DNA from: GWF sp031972135
GTDB lineage: Bacteria; Patescibacteriota; Microgenomatia; UBA1400; UBA12108
Reading direction: 5' to 3'
Length of the DNA stretch: 5,303 bases
NCBI GenBank assembly: GCA_031972135.1
Contig: DALYFH010000038.1
Location: forward strand, 1 to 5,303
A program made the position numbers and the translations under genes. Positions 4,041 to 5,303 of this stretch are shown one piece after another. Each line of letters begins with the position of its first letter. Positions within the stretch are counted from its first letter, which is position 1. The notes under the pieces were generated by a model. It was given only the letters and a program-made list of their open reading frames with translations, ran no database searches and was not told the DNA's origin.

Positions 4041-4907
4041 ATGACAGAAACAATACCAGCAGCCCAGGAATGGAGTCAATATAACGGCGTACTCCGTGAC
4101 ACAATTGTTAGCGCTCTCGCTACCAAAGGCTCGCCTCTCTCTGCAGGCGATGTTGTCGAGGGACCTCCCACATTACCACTTATTGGACTATTAGCCGAAT
4201 CTCAGGGTGAGGCGGCGCGCTACCAGAATCTATATCCCAACAAACAACTATCAGTTATCGAAGTTATGGCTAGTATTCGCAACTTTTCAGATCAAGTAAG
4301 AGCTGCCGAACTCGCGGGTCAAAACGCCTTAGATTTTCACTATGTCGACGGTAGTAGCGAAAAACTAACACCTCGCGCCGCCAACGCTAGACTACTCGGA
4401 TTTACAATCTATGCACTCGATCGTCAACTCATCGCCCGAGAAATGATAGAGGATATACTTAAGAATGACGATCCATTAGAATTCTGGACGAAACAAATCA
4501 ATGATCATCCTATTGATGGGAACGAAATGCTAAATGAACTCATTATTAAACATCCGTACCACCCTTTTAACATCCAAGCCAGACAACTGATTCCTAGCGC
4601 GGAAAGTCCTGATATTGTTTTAGAAAATAATCCTGTTATGCAAACTGTCCTTGATGCACACAAAATGCACCTCCGTTTACAGCAAGCTCGCCCCCATGGG
4701 ACAACAATGCAAGATTTTCTTACTACACAACAAGCGGTCATCGAGCTTCTCAGCATGTACCGCCCACGTTCTTATGAGTCTTCCCAAATCAATACCCTAG
4801 CTTTCTTGGGGAAAGAAACAGTTAACGAGGCTGAGTTCGCATCAATGAACACTGCAATCTCCAAATATAAGTATGAAACTAAGTACCCAGCCCTCATTTC
4901 GCCCTAA
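4041..4907 (+). CDS. Hypothetical soluble protein, 288 aa
   Basis: I do not recognise this protein. It has no signal peptide and no membrane segment, and looks mainly alpha-helical. Visible traits are a polar N-terminus with Trp11, a helical stretch LPLIGLLAESQGEAARYQNLY near residues 46-66, another around 110-145 (ANARLLGFTIYALDRQLIAREM), an acidic FWTKQINDHPIDGNEM patch, the basic HKMHLRLQQARPHG in the C-terminal third, and a short tail ending YPALISP. No catalytic motif is apparent. The ATG at 4041 is chosen over an in-frame TTG at 4035 because the -10 box TATACT ends 8 nt before the ATG. Codon use resembles the ribosomal genes more than the membrane-protein gene does, so it looks like a resident lineage gene. 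It lies alone between the membrane-protein block and the rplJ promoter, with no terminator visible after it. Confidence 0.75.
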   Translation: MTETIPAAQEWSQYNGVLRDTIVSALATKGSPLSAGDVVEGPPTLPLIGLLAESQGEAARYQNLYPNKQLSVIEVMASIRNFSDQVRAAELAGQNALDFHYVDGSSEKLTPRAANARLLGFTIYALDRQLIAREMIEDILKNDDPLEFWTKQINDHPIDGNEMLNELIIKHPYHPFNIQARQLIPSAESPDIVLENNPVMQTVLDAHKMHLRLQQARPHGTTMQDFLTTQQAVIELLSMYRPRSYESSQINTLAFLGKETVNEAEFASMNTAISKYKYETKYPALISP

Positions 4908-4949
4908 TCCATATAGATATTTTATATACTAGTGCAAAAACTTATTCGC

Positions 4950-4978
4950 TTGTAATTCAACACTTCCCCTGCTATACT
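4950..4978 (+). promoter_or_regulatory. rplJ promoter with extended -10
   Basis: TTGTAA (4950-4955, 4 of 6 to TTGACA) and TATACT (4973-4978, 5 of 6 to TATAAT) have 17-nt spacing, and TGC directly precedes the -10, giving the extended form TGCTATACT. The start would fall near 4985, just before the first paired base of the L10 leader at 4988. A second TATACT at 4925-4930 has no good -35. Confidence 0.75.
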
Positions 4979-4987
4979 ACCACTAAT

Positions 4988-5046
4988 CCTATAGACAACA
5001 GGCGATCAATAAGTCCTGTCTAAGGCAAGTAGCTACAAGCTGTAGC
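4988..5046 (+). promoter_or_regulatory. Ribosomal protein L10 leader (autogenous control RNA)
   Basis: In many bacteria the L10-L12 complex binds a kink-turn RNA in the rplJ leader and limits its own synthesis. Here CCT-A-TAGAC (4988-4996) pairs with GTCTA-AGG (5018-5025) with one bulged A. A 3-nt AAC/AAA-type bulge follows (4997-4999), then AGG (5000-5002) pairs with CCT (5015-5017) around a 12-nt loop. The order AGAC, bulged side, AGG, A/U-rich loop, CCT, then a purine-rich GGCAAG resembles the leader described for Bacillus. A second hairpin GCTACA-AGC-TGTAGC (5032-5046) follows. Position directly before rplJ and at the predicted transcription start supports the call. The kink-turn itself is not certain by eye. 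Confidence 0.68.
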
Positions 5047-5049
5047 AAT

Positions 5050-5085
5050 TAGCTGTCTATCTGGAGGACAGCTATTTTTGTTTTT
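5050..5085 (+). terminator. Intrinsic terminator in the rplJ leader, probable attenuator
   Basis: TAGCTGTC (5050-5057) pairs perfectly with GACAGCTA (5067-5074) around a 9-nt loop, followed at once by TTTTTGTTTTT (5075-5085). It lies between the promoter and rplJ, so it can act only as an attenuator of rplJ or as a processing signal. Its two arms have alternative partners upstream: TGTCTA (5054-5059) with TAGACA (4992-4997), and ACAGCT (5068-5073) with AGCTGT (5038-5043). Confidence 0.82.
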
Positions 5086-5108
5086 AGACACTTAGTGTAT
5101 AAAAACAA

Positions 5109-5138
5109 CCCCTAACGTAGCCTTTAGGCGAAGTGGGG
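5109..5138 (+). other. Small hairpin between attenuator and rplJ
   Basis: CCCC (5109-5112) can pair with GGGG (5135-5138), and GCC (5120-5122) with GGC (5127-5129) around TTTA, with an asymmetric internal loop (TAACGTA opposite GAAGT). It lies 8 nt before the AAAGGAG of rplJ. It may be a second part of the leader or simply a translation-tuning fold. Confidence 0.4.
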
Positions 5139-5157
5139 GCAATACCAAAGGAGAATC

Positions 5158-5303
5158 ATGCCAAATCTAAAAAACCAAGGTCAAGTCAAAGAACTCGAGG
5201 CAAAACTCGACTCAGTTAGTGCTATCTTTCTCGCTGACTATCAAGGAATGAACACCAAAGATCAGAGGAACCTCCGCGCAGCAGTCAGAGAAGCTGGTGG
5301 CGA
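5158..5303 (+). CDS. rplJ: 50S ribosomal protein L10, 3' end outside window
   Basis: L10 anchors the L12 dimers on the ribosome at the base of the stalk and so recruits translation GTPases. Forty-eight codons are visible. They begin MPNLKNQGQVKELEAKL and continue with the typical first strand and helix of L10: SAIFLADYQGMNTKDQRNLR, then AAVREAGG. The start is set by AAAGGAG at 5147-5153 with 4-nt spacing and by the L10-type leader upstream. The remainder, and presumably rplL, lie beyond the window edge. Codon use agrees with rplK and rplA. Expression is probably controlled by its own promoter near 4950-4978 and by the attenuator at 5050-5085, and therefore independently of rplA, from which it is separated by two accessory genes. 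Confidence 0.95.
   Translation, partial: MPNLKNQGQVKELEAKLDSVSAIFLADYQGMNTKDQRNLRAAVREAGG

Noticed and set aside
1..5303. Genetic code with UGA read as glycine, as in some CPR lineages
   Set aside because: Conserved glycines in L11, L1, NusG and L10 are all GGN and no in-frame TGA occurs in these genes.

Overview
The window reads as a ribosomal-protein neighbourhood from a bacterium of the Candidate Phyla Radiation (Patescibacteria), most likely near Microgenomates. The order nusG, rplK, rplA, rplJ is the standard bacterial one. NusG and L1 carry long N-terminal extensions, L1 has a shortened central domain, and several genes appear to be transcribed without a leader. The phylum call is an inference from protein character and is moderate in confidence. 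No in-frame UGA interrupts any conserved gene, so the standard code fits.

Layout. Bases 1-636 hold the 3' part of nusG, followed after 24 bp by rplK (661-1083). A minus-strand gene of unknown function (1087-1944) converges on rplK with only 3 bp between the stops. It diverges from a 43-codon plus-strand gene (2006-2137) across a 61-bp region holding two back-to-back promoters. rplA (2234-3157) has its own extended -10 promoter and a strong ribosome binding site. Bases 3158-3998 form a distinct block: a good -35 box, a structured leader, an 18-bp hairpin, a small polytopic membrane protein (3360-3941) with foreign-looking codon use, an 11-bp inverted repeat enclosing the gene, and a strong 3' hairpin. 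A 288-aa unknown soluble protein (4041-4907) follows, with a near-leaderless promoter. The last 400 bases hold the rplJ promoter, an L10-type leader with a terminator that looks like an attenuator, and the first 48 codons of rplJ.

How it works together. NusG couples transcription and translation; L11, L1 and L10 are ribosomal proteins of the large subunit (L11 and the L10-L12 stalk at the GTPase centre, L1 at the E site). In most bacteria rplK-rplA and rplJ-rplL are tight units. Here insertions break them apart, and each ribosomal block after rplK has gained its own promoter. Regulation of L10 synthesis appears to be kept, through an alternative-pairing RNA in the rplJ leader.

The most unusual items are the membrane-protein block with its structured RNA and terminal repeats, the helix-hairpin-helix extension on L1, the divergent leaderless gene pair, and the L10 attenuator.
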